A DNA stretch of 64,000 nt from Setoptus koraiensis (Eukaryota; Arthropoda), in NCBI GenBank assembly GCA_048013815.1, contig CM106585.1, positions 3,968,001 to 4,032,000 on the forward strand, in the 5' to 3' direction. Numbering within the stretch: position 1 is the stretch's first letter; every line of letters starts with the position of its first letter. A program made the position numbers and the translations under genes. Below are positions 48,176-64,000 of this stretch, in pieces. The notes beneath the pieces are model-generated. The model was not told where the DNA came from. It ran no database searches and was given only the letters and a program-made list of their open reading frames with translations.

Positions 48176-50080
48176 TTAGTTTCTTTTTTTATGATAACAA
48201 GTATACAATATAAGAATAGTTTCTGATATAAGTGTAAACGAACATAACAAGAAACAAGGTAAATATCGGCCACTATTGCTGTACAGGTAGCCAATAAGGA
48301 ATGATGAGGGTATGTTGAACGTCTAAATCATGATCAAAGGTTAGAAAAACAAAAAACAAAAAACGATTAATATTATATATAAATCATCTCTATGATTTTG
48401 GTAACATGCGTTGAATTGTCGGCAAAAACAGACTTACCGCAGAAACCCAAACAAGGCCTGTTATGAAGGCGGCGTGGCGTTGTCCAAATATTTTGAAACA
48501 TTCGACATTAAGAATGACTGAGTAACCGTTCATGGACGAGAAAGCCATCAATATACATATGACGTAAGTGTATCGGCTTGCAAGAACAAAGTCGAATGGC
48601 AACATTAAGACAGTGGTAAACATGATTACACTTATTAAAGTGAAACAGTGTAAGTAAGACAGTTTATCGCTGGCATAACCCCAAAATAGTTTTCCTACTG
48701 AAACGGACAATGATGATAAAGAGCCAATTTGGCTAAGGAAGTGATCATCTTTGATGAAAGTTTGTCCGTATTGTTTTTGCATGGAGCTCAAAAACACGCT
48801 AGCTTGAGAGGATAGAGCGATAGTAATGAATAACACTGCAAACTCTTTAGATAGAACCATAGACCAGGGGCCAGTCGCATTGTGTTCGATTGAATTTGTT
48901 GATAGTTCCCTAGTGTTGATAAGAGGTCTATGTAAATCATCGTCGATGTTCTGATGGTTACTATCACAGTGATTGTGTGGTGTTTTGCCTCCAGCTAAAA
49001 TCAATCTCTGAGACAACTTTTTCTGTTGTTGTTCGTTGGCCGGTGGCCTGAACAAAAGTGAACATCCGATTGTCTGAATGATGAAGTAGGTGAAGCCTAA
49101 CTTCAAGAAGAGATTGGGAACTCTATCAAGTATCTCGTCTTGCACAAAGATTGTCTTTGTGGCAGGCAGATTGTTCGGGTTGACTATGAGCGTAATGATG
49201 AAGTTAAAAAAGAAGGCACCTACCCCGTAACCGGCCATTATGATGCCACCAGCCAGGCCCTTGTTTTTTGGATACCAACCAAATGAGTTGACGATAGTGG
49301 GCGTCCAGGCAATACCACAACCTAAACCGGGCATTATACCATACGTGAGAAGAACATAATAGTAGCCATAATTGATTGTCCATCTCGTGGATATGAGGCC
49401 GATGCAATAACATGCAGATCCGATCATTGTGGCGTACCGTGCCGAGCCGCATCTCAATTCAATGTAACCGCCCAGACCAGAGCTGAGTCCACTTGTTAGA
49501 CTGCATATAGAGCCAATCCACAGAATGTTTGATTCGTCCATCAAATGGCCGCCAGGAGAGTTCTTAATCATATAGGATATGAGATAAGAACCCGTGTTAC
49601 TGTTGTTGTTTACACCGTGAGCAGCAAATGTTTTGGGTTAATGCAGTGTTCGTTATACATGTGCTAAAAAATGACCTCCGTTTAATATATTAATATCCTT
49701 GAATAATAATATTCAACGAGATTGAGAACTCACCTCATTGTTTGTAAATGGATCAGGCACAAGGTTATGAGGAAACCGGCCAAAATGGAGCATTTTGCTT
49801 TGCTCAGCCTGCAACAGCCAAACAACTGAATGTAAGCCCTTTGGAGGTGTCTCTGGTGCTGGCCGCCGGGCGCAATTACTGCGGCCGGCTCTCCGTTATT
49901 GTCCACAGTAATGCGGGCGTCAATCATTAGTAATGGATCGGGGCCATTGTTGATCACAATTGTATCGTCGTTGCCGGCTTGCCTATATTCCGATGTGTCC
50001 CCATTGAAGGATCTGTCATTTATAACTAGATATTTTCCCTTGTTATCATCTTTTTCCGCCGTGTAGCTTCTCCATCTCAT
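48176..50080 (-). CDS. MFS transporter, monocarboxylate / oxalate-formate antiporter type
   Basis: Three exons: 49734-50080, 48438-49599, 48176-48322; introns of 134 bp (GTGAGT, phase 2) and 115 bp (GTAAGT, phase 0). Sum 1656 nt, 551 aa. A polar N-terminus of about 95 residues precedes 12 predicted TM helices. The N half has GLSSGLGGY, PGLGCGIAWTP and FGWYPKNKGLAGGIIMAGYG, the last matching the WFPxxRGLAxG loop of the MCT/OFA branch. The C half begins after a variable loop with SKEFAVLFITIALSS. The last exon supplies helix 12 (SGRYLPCFLLCSFTLISE) and a basic tail. The start ATG at 50080 is the first in frame in exon 1. The probable role is proton-coupled or exchange transport of small organic anions at a membrane; the substrate cannot be told. 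Its 3' half was copied into 44505-44935. Confidence 0.86.
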
Positions 50081-50810
50081 GGTGTCTGTTATTTGCTCTT
50101 ATTGCAACTGCTTGTTGCATCTCTCGCACGACGCTGTCCAAACTTGCGAGGCCCGATGGATGCCCGGTTATAATTAAATTTTGGCTGGATATTGGCCCCG
50201 CAATATAAATAATATTTCAGCAATATCGACGTTCGGCAGCCAGAATTTTTTACAATTATTTATTTCGGTGTGCCTTAAAAAGAACACACACACACACACA
50301 TTCTTGCTGTGATACTGCCATTTTTCTCATTCTTGCTGTACGTTTTTTCTCTTTACACAGAACCGTGTCTACAGAATTCGTACATACAGTCGCTGCCAAC
50401 AAATAAATTTATCAGCACACATTTCTCTATGCTCTGTTTATGCGCTCTAGTTCGAAACTTGCTCACTGCGCACACACAACAAACACCGTGGTAACAATTT
50501 TATTTTATCCTCTACAAGATTGTTGTGTCTGTCAGACAAACTTGCCAGACATTGTGCGTCAATCATGTTGCATGATAATCTCCGCATGCAACGAAATATC
50601 TTGATATAAACTCGTTGAACACAATGGATGATGAACTTGAGAATGATGTGTCTATCGATGATTGCATGGCACCAATTGTATTGTTGGCGACAATTCAATT
50701 GGTTCATTATCATCAATTGATCTAGCTGACACGACGGCCGCCATCATGATAATTTGCAACTCACAAACTTTCAGACAGGATACACAGCCCTGGCAAATGT
50801 TTCGGCTTCT

Positions 50811-50841
<31 letters not shown>

Positions 50842-51686
50842 GACACTTGACAATCAATCAAAGCAAAAAGATTTGTTCGGTATGTCGGCCCTGAAAGTTG
50901 ATCTTTAGCCTTTTCACGCCATTAGAGATTAGTTTCTTTCGCCATACAATTAGTTCGCTTTGAACACGACTTCTCTGCGTATACTCGCTACAGCTGGAAG
51001 GGTTCGGGTTCGAACAACATCCAAGCCTAGCGAGTCGTCGACGACATGTAAAAGTTATTCGGTTATTAATTCTTGTCTAACCTATCTCGCAGACTGCAAT
51101 CGTAACATCGCCTAGTTTTCGGCGCAATTTCTATCATGAAAGAATTCAGTTATCGGCTGATTTAAATTTGTGCAATAGACAGCGCAAATAAAACATCAAG
51201 AGGCCAGACTCAATTATCCGATCCAACATGAAACAGCATCCAAAAGAGATCATCCTTGACCAAGTTAGAACATAGACTTGTGCTATCATTGCAGGGAGAA
51301 ACACGCGGTGTCATCATTTCCGATGAATCGACACAATTAAAGATGGGTACAAGGTCAAAACCGTCGACTACAGAAATAAAATAAAGAACTCTATATTTTT
51401 TTTCTCTCATCTACTTGCTCTTTTGGAACATTTATTATTCTTATGTATAACACAGTCTGTATTGATAAACATCCATGAGCGGTTTTATGTGCCTTTGGGT
51501 AGAATTTTCATTTCATTTTGTTTTTTTTTGGTGTTATCGATTTTGAATCAAATTCATCTAGCTCAATGTAGGAGGTTACATTACTAGATAACTATAATAG
51601 CAAGCGAAAAAGTTCTGCTGATACTTGCTCACGCCGTCTTGATTAGTGCTAATAAATTGTTTTCCATATTAACTTGAGCAACATAG
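50081..51686. other. Intergenic region between the MFS transporter (5' end) and TTBK (3' end)
   Basis: Holds the transporter promoter and the TTBK 3' UTR. A minus-strand AATAAA at 51431-51436, about 250 nt after the TTBK stop, is a likely poly(A) signal. Also a short CA run near 50286-50300 and a TC microsatellite at about 50810-50841. No RNA gene or exon was recognised. Confidence 0.55.
50810..50841. repeat. TC microsatellite
   Basis: About 15 CT/TC units. Confidence 0.93.
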
Positions 51687-57324
<5,638 letters not shown>

Positions 57325-58485
57325 CTAGTTGGCCGGTTGTCGTATGATTTGTTCTCTGTATGATTACGTAATGGGGGGGCCCAAGCGATAATTGGCTTCA
57401 GTTGGTTCGATAAGTGGCTTGTGACGACTGTTGCAACGAATAATGGAATATCATCAAATTTAAATTTAGAATATTTAATATTGAGATTGTATTAATAATA
57501 AATAGTTTAATAATAGTGGGGGTTGTTTGTATTTGTGTAGCGATGCCTTTGACTATCAATTGAGTGACTTGTTGTTGTCGTGTTTGTTGACTACTGTTAT
57601 AGTTGTCGATGCTGGTTACACGGTGCATGAACTAGCTCGAGAAAGTGTCTCTGACTGTTATCAGATTGTAATGTGAAGTCTTTACACAGTCTTAGTGTTT
57701 GTATTTTGCTCAGCTCCATTTTGTCTAACCCATCGCGATTACATGATGTGATGGCGCTGGATCACAATGGATAAACAACACGCTTTGGTCATTTGGTTGT
57801 GTGGTATCTGCTCGATGGGCAGACCTACAACAACAACATCAACAACGGCGACAGCTACAGCGGTGCAACAACAGTGTATAACAACAATAATTAATATATA
57901 TATTTAATATAATAAATAAATGAATCAGAATATATAATAACAATATACATGAGATAGTAATAGTAATAATAATAATAATATTACTACATCGTCATGGAGC
58001 ATTAGCGTAGCGTTGCTTGTGTTGTGCTGCTAGTGCTGCTGCTGCTGCCACAACCAATAGCCTTCCCCTGTTTGTGTGTGTGTACTAATTCTGTATTTGG
58101 GGTGCAACCAAGCAATTCCCACCAGTCGCAAAGCGCACTGTGCCGCACGTTTCGCACAGAACATGTTGAGCTGAACAGATTTGCGTGCGTCAATTGCATC
58201 ATTGTGTGTGTGTACAGTGAGTAGAGTGAAAGCTGGCTTGTGCAATCTGTCACAGAGCTGAGGTGCTGCAAGCATCACATTGTGCGCTTGCGTAACATGC
58301 AGCCCAGACGCACTGCCAAAGGCGCGTAGAACATGCAGCAGTAAGTGAATGTTTTGCGTTGAACACCCCGCATGCACTTTGTACACTCAATACAGAGCAG
58401 CATTACATATATAAAACAACGGCGCAAACAGTCTCGCAAACAAGCAAACGGAGAAGCCCGAGCTTCATCGTATGCATTCCAGCGA

Positions 58486-58486
<1 letters not shown>

Positions 58487-58522
<36 letters not shown>
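58487..58522. repeat. CA microsatellite
   Basis: About 17 uninterrupted AC units. Confidence 0.95.
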
Positions 58523-58524
<2 letters not shown>

Positions 58525-61373
58525 TGTCTGTTTCAGCACTGTTTGTGTGCACTGTTGCAACGCCAATTTTTAAATGTTACATAACACATTTGTTGTTGTT
58601 GCTGTTGTCGTTGTTGCTGTTGTTGTTGCTGCTGTTGTCGGTGTTGTTGGTGTTGATGGCGTGTCGCGGGTGGCTGCCAGCGCTGCCATACAGCGAGCCT
58701 CGACTCCCACAACCAGCCGACAGCGGCGAGCACGTCAGAAAAGGCCCACAGAGGCGCCACAGCGAGAGGAAGTTGCTCAGAGTGAGAGTGAAGGGCACCA
58801 GCTCGTTACGCGATCAATGGAGGGCGAGCCGAGCTGAACGGTGTGTCAATCAGTGCAAGTTGTTTGCCTACACCAAACGTGACATTTTTTTTTTCTTGAG
58901 AAATAACACCCCTGCGCTTGCTGACTCGCTGACTAACAACAGCAGCAGCAACAACAACAACGACAACAGCAACAACAACGACAACAACGACAACAATAAC
59001 TGCTGTGCCAAACAGTGTAGAGCGCACACACGTGAGACAGCTCGAGGCTCGGGGTGCGCGCTAACATGCCCAATAATATCAGCGCAATAATAGCAAATGA
59101 TGCAATGTTGAAAAGTGCACCAATTAATTTGTCTGCTGTGCTCACCTGAGCTGCCTACTACTTTTGGCGCAGTAGTTGCAGCACTACTGCACTACTGCTG
59201 CAACCACCGCCACTACCGATGCACTTCCGTCACTACAAACAATCAAACTAATACCAGGCAGCAGCAGCAGACGTGCATACACATAACGACCTATAGAAGC
59301 ACGGTCTGCGTATTGCCGCCTAGCCAGCCACCGATTCTTGCTCTCAATGATTGCATCACGATGAACAACAAAAATCGTCCATTGCACTGTCCGTTGTTTT
59401 TGCACATTTTTTATTCCTGTTTATATCGCAGCAGCAGCGGCAGCAGGCGTTTGACTTTTAACGGTTTCTCCTCTGCTGCCTCTCGTTGGCACAGCGAGCG
59501 GTCTTGGCGAGGCGCACAAAATCCCATCTATCTATCCAGATAGATCGGGCTCATGACGATCGCAGCAAGAGTAGTATGCAATAAAACAAAAGCTGTTGTC
59601 TCGAGACGCATTTCAATAGAAATTCAATTTTTGCCCAGCCGACCCTTTATTTACGCATTGTAATTTTCTCTCAATGACTGTCGCCTCTGCAAACTGGCAG
59701 CAGCGGCAGCAGCAGCAGTAACTGTATCACACTATTATTTACAGCTATCCATGCCTGTCTGCATAGCTATTCTCTCGCTGTATGTTATGTAACAGTACAA
59801 GCGAGCATGAGGTTCAAGTTTCCAGCGAATGCAGCGATGCCGTAATGTGCACATACCAATAGTACACTGATACAGTACAGATTCTACAGTCTCTGATGCA
59901 CAAATGCAGTATCGTTTCGCGATACCCCCCTCACTGTGTCGCTCGCCGAGACAGAGCGAGGGTATCACAAAACGGCGAGTGGAGACATTTTCAAAAATAA
60001 TCTTTTGTGCGCTATGTGCCATCATGCGCTAATATAAAGAAACTATCACCAACTAACTAGACAGGGCATGTCGACCATGTTCGCGATGTTGTGTCCAACG
60101 GCGACGACGCTAGGCAAAAAACATAAACAAGAGCAACAACTTGTGCTAATAGGAAAAAAAGCAACCAACAAGAAGAAGAAGAAGCTACTTCCATTACATA
60201 ATATATAGATGTAAGATGGTGGCACATCAAAGTGTGCAGTGTTGAGATGCGGCGACACTAAGCTCGCCAGCATTGGCAACGCACCACAAAACCTAGGGCA
60301 AACAAACTTTGCTGCAATCATTACACTCATGATGACCCAGGCCCGAGAAACGAGACGACATGTCGACGTTATCTTTCATCTGCAGGGCTTTGTCTAGCAG
60401 TCGCCGGGGTTCATCACTTGTGCGACATATGGGTGACTCGGTGACACAAGTCCCTTTCCGTCTAAATATTCTATATATAACATATATAATCTATATGTTT
60501 ATATCTTCGCTCGTTATTAAATTTAGTCATTAGACAAATGACACAACTGATACAATACAAGTAGCCGGAGTGTTATCTTTGTCAGTGTCGCGAAACAATC
60601 TCCAATGTATTAATGCCACTACAACAGATTTGATAGATTGCATGAGGCGCGCGTTCAATATTCCCGGCAACGACATCCGACGCCGTCGTGTGTGTATCTG
60701 TTGGTGACATTTTAATTTAATATTAATCGCCACCATTGCCTTGGATGTATTTATTTTTATATTATATTTATTTATTATGATGCGGCCCGCAACGCGACTC
60801 TCAACGGCCACTCCGACGAACACAATGAGAGCCTCAATAAGAGCAATCACACCATTATAATACCATAATGCAATGAACGAGTTGAATACACTCTCACTGT
60901 ACACATCTAACCTATTGTATGTTATATCATATAACTATATAACTTATATGTGCCTCGATAGCGAGCTTGGCCATTGACTTCACTGACACAACCGCTACTT
61001 TTATGGACAGTGCGGCACCATTGTTTCATCATACAAATGTAAATGTATTTACCGGGTGCGATATGATTTGATGTTGCATTATTGTTGTCTCATGTAATTA
61101 AGCAACATTGAGCTACAACAATAGCAATGAAACTCAAGCCTCATTTGTAGCGAGGTTCATGGCACAGGGTCGATTTTTTACGAAAGCACGATATATTTTA
61201 TTCATGGTTCATGTCTGAAAGAATCACATTCGCAGCTAGATTAAGACGTTCATGTCAATGTCTTCATTCATTGTGTCAAACAGAAACAACTTCTTGACAA
61301 CGAGCTCACTCTGCTCAGTGAGGCCAGTACAATTTCCTAGTGAATGATCCGTGTTGGGATTCAAACTTTAGGC

Positions 61374-61575
61374 TTACACAACAGATGATACGTCAATGGT
61401 AGGCTCACTGTAATAATTAATGTTAGTTGCATCATCTGTCTGTTGCGAATACTGTGCTAATCTGTGAGGACTCAATGACTTATTAATTGATTGGCTCGAT
61501 AGAAGCGGATGGCATTCGAGTTGGATCGACGAACTTGTGCTTGACGATACTAATGGCAATGATATTGTGCCATTA
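61374..61575 (-). CDS. Possible orphan exon (doubtful)
   Basis: A minus-strand frame reading SLSPHRLAQYSQQTDD and similar Ser/Gln-rich sequence looks more protein-like than its surroundings and is open for about 65 codons. Acceptor-like AG sites lie at its left in reading direction, and its end overlaps both a TAA stop and a GTAAGC donor-like site. No ATG and no recognised domain. It could be an upstream TTBK exon, an exon of a gene beyond the window, or chance. Confidence 0.2.
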
Positions 61576-61838
61576 CACTTTTAATTTAACGAACATTGTT
61601 CTTGGTTGTTGGCCGCTATGATAAGACTGGCTCATCACAATAATGAGGATAACGAAAGGTAGCCGCGGTGACGATTATAATTGTTTTCGCCACAGTCACA
61701 GATCACATCTTATGGAAATATCTCTGCCAGCGTGTGTGCTGACCCTCAAGCGAACGGTGAGGGAATGGCATCAAGAAGCCCCCGGTGCTGCCCTATAGTG
61801 TCAACGACACAAGCCGAAAGAAGCTCAAGCGGAATGAC

Positions 61839-61839
<1 letters not shown>

Positions 61840-61902
<63 letters not shown>
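61840..61902. repeat. CAA microsatellite, 21 units
   Basis: Uninterrupted CAA triplets for 63 bp, flanked by TGACA on the left and TGACTG on the right. Confidence 0.97.
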
Positions 61903-61904
<2 letters not shown>

Positions 61905-62066
61905 ACTGCTGCGCGCATATAGGGCCGCCATGATTCCGCAAGTCTTTGGCTCGGATATGGATGCAAGAGCAATTAATGGCTGGATATTATGTGAATAATA
62001 TAAATGATAATTAGTTTTGCGTAGTTTGTGGCGCATCTTTTCGCACAGCCATATCGCACACGACTA

Positions 62067-62108
62067 GCGGCAACGAGTGGCACCTATGTGGGCGCCACTC
62101 GTTGCCGC
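62067..62108. repeat. Perfect inverted repeat, 15-bp arms
   Basis: GCGGCAACGAGTGGC (62067-62081) pairs exactly with 62094-62108 across a 12-nt loop. Confidence 0.9.
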
Positions 62109-62431
62109 CAGCTGGGGGGGGATCTTGGTGGGCGCAGTTGTGCAGTCTATTTTGAGAGCAGTTCATTTTAATTGCAATGTAATCTGGCGCTTTTGCAGTG
62201 GCGCTAGATGCCAAGCGCGACACATCTGATCAGATGTGAGTGGATAGTGGTTGCCCGATGGTTGAACAGGGCCAACATTTGGGCGGCCACGAGCGCGCAT
62301 TTATTACATGTGTGCGCAATTTATAATATAAATCGTCACATATACACACATATCACGAACGAATAACGCGCTAATATATACATATTGCTGACAACTTCCG
62401 GTTGTTTGCACGCGCCCAGCACAACAGTTCC

Positions 62432-62503
62432 GGGAACAGACAGATATTCTGGAAACAGACAGATATTTCGGAAACAGACAGATATTTCGGAAACAGACAG
62501 ATA
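62432..62503. repeat. 18-bp tandem array
   Basis: About four copies of GGAAACAGACAGATATTT with variants. Confidence 0.93.
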
Positions 62504-64000
62504 TGCTGCTCTTATAGTATGTGGTCGGGTACATTCGATCAGAGTTATTATTGACATTGGCATTTGCTGATCGGAATAACGCTGTCGGCACAACACGAGC
62601 TGTGTGCTGTTGTTGTTGTTGCTGGTCGCGTTATCCAATCAGACACGCCGACACTGGAGTGTACAATTACCGTTAACTTTTCTCGCGACTCGCTAACTGC
62701 ACTACACACACCAGACGCGATTCACTGTAACAGCTCATGAATATACACTGACAACTTGTGAGTGCGCCGTATGTTTCAAATTGGTACCTCGAGCTTGCCG
62801 GCTCGACGATCGGCCGGCTGGCGAGCTAAGCCAAAACTGCATCTTGTCGTGAATGTCGCGTGAATGTGGCTGCGCGATCCGATGCGACTCGCTCAAGGTC
62901 ACCCCAGCCAATCAGCCAGCTCGATCAGCCAATGCTCACAGAGCGATCGAGAGGTGCGTGCCTCAAGTCCAATTGTTACTCGCTCATCATTGGCAAGTTA
63001 CGTCATTGGTGTCAAACTGTAACGACATGCCGCCTTGTACATATGGCATAACGGTCACACGTTAGCTTGTGCAAGACACACGGCTTGTTGTGCTCGTTGC
63101 CAGATTTGCCAATGCGGACCAATAAGTATGTCAACACCCATAATGTACCAATTAAATTTAACAAGATTGACATCTGTCGGATAACGATGACGACAATAAA
63201 TAAATTCTAAAATGACCTTTAGACTCTGATCATTACTTATCTATTTCTGGGCCCAGCCCCAGCATACGCACAACAAATAAATGTGTAATGGTGGTTGAGC
63301 ACGGCACACAATTGATTGCACGAGCAACGAAAAAACAATTCTCCTCGTCGGCAACTAAACACACACTTATCGGGCCTCGCCACGCCAACGTCGCCGCTTC
63401 TTTTTGGTGGCGCCCCCTAAACATGACAGATTGCATTTTTGTTGGCGCATTCTCTCAATTTTTCACTCCATTAAACCGGCCGCACCGCAACCTGATCTCT
63501 CGAAAGTCCGACCAGATTCTCTGTTACACGATGCTCGCTTGTCGTCCAAATTACCTTGTCTCTTGTTTCGCGCTCGCGGCCCGAATCGGGCGTAAATGCA
63601 ATAGTTTGCCGCTCTCCATCAACTGGCTTTCGATCAAATGCACTTGGCCTAATTCCTCGATGGCCTTCCGCCGAATTCGGAGCCAAGTGCCCAAAGTCCG
63701 CGAGCTTGTCCCATCCGGCGATGCCCGCAATCATCAGCTGCCATCGAAACGGCACAACATGAGAATGGCGCCCAGATTTCATTGATTCGAGTGCTCACCT
63801 GTCCTATATGGCACGAACGAACGCCAACATCTGCTACTGTCTTATCATCTGCTGCTGTCCTTCGAATCGGAATTTGGGGCCCCAGTATCTCGCTCCTTGT
63901 GTTTATATATGTATGTGTGTGTGTGTGTGCTGTTGTCGAAGTGGGGCGTGGGCGCCTCATACATGTGCGCCATTATCACTACATACTGTATACATTAATG

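Larger units (their letters stand above)
61576..64000. other. Right-end region without a recognised gene
   Basis: Contains a pure CAA microsatellite, a perfect hairpin and an 18-bp tandem array (listed separately). Frames on both strands at 63288-63960 are open for 100-165 codons but contain no known domain and overlap each other; a donor-like CAGGTGAGC occurs on the minus strand near 63795. Confidence 0.45.

Noticed and set aside
58359-59090. 243-codon plus-strand frame upstream of TTBK
   Set aside because: Made of CA and CAA/GTT simple repeats joined by short unrelated sequence; no domain and no proper start.
61681-61905. Plus-strand poly-Q frame as a coding exon
   Set aside because: The Q run is a pure CAA microsatellite ending directly at a stop, the frame has no ATG near its beginning, and nothing upstream looks coding.
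63288-63960. Open frames at the right end as part of another Ig-like gene
   Set aside because: Translations on either strand lack the cysteine and tryptophan spacing of Ig domains, and the frames overlap on opposite strands; evidence is too weak.

Overview
The window is eukaryotic nuclear DNA from an animal, most likely an arthropod. It carries a sidestep-family receptor (a family known from arthropods), spliced genes with GT-AG introns, poly-Q and poly-N rich proteins, and orthologues of metazoan RALGAPB and TTBK/Asator. Coding genes have very few introns and most introns are 90-130 bp, so an intron-poor acariform mite is plausible; that placement is inference.

Layout. 1720-7872 (-): RALGAPB, the Ral GTPase-activating complex beta subunit, one intron. 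9667-39005 (-): a sidestep-like Ig-superfamily receptor; exons 2-10 lie at 9667-16707, and a signal-peptide exon at 38798-39005 fits as exon 1, making 16708-38797 a 22-kb first intron full of short tandem arrays, hairpins and GGGCCC palindromes but no convincing gene. 40958-42238 (+): a two-finger CCCH zinc-finger protein. 42765-44097 and 45183-46482 (-): two tandem, divergent PAICS-like (purine biosynthesis) paralogues that have lost key catalytic motifs. Between them lies a decayed fragment of the next gene. 48176-50080 (-): a 12-TM major-facilitator transporter of the monocarboxylate/oxalate-formate type, three exons. 51687-57201 (-): a tau-tubulin kinase (TTBK/Asator) with a long poly-Q/N N-terminus, two exons. 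57202-64000: upstream sequence with microsatellites and at most a doubtful exon.

Splice junctions were worked out by hand. For every multi-exon model the exon lengths sum to a multiple of three and the junctions restore family motifs (RALGAPB 2010 aa, sidestep-like 1753 aa, PAICS-like 403 and 392 aa, transporter 551 aa, TTBK 1807 aa).

The genes do not form a pathway. The most unusual content is (i) the PAICS-like pair, whose flanks and intron are nearly identical while the middle of the proteins has diverged strongly; (ii) two very large low-complexity insertions inside the first Ig domain of the sidestep-like receptor; and (iii) the 22-kb intron with its dense, mutually unrelated short-period tandem arrays and strong excess of GGGCCC. 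A PAR-bZIP-like palindrome (RTTAYRTAAY) also recurs across the window far above chance. No transposon, retroelement, tRNA, rRNA or CRISPR array was recognised.
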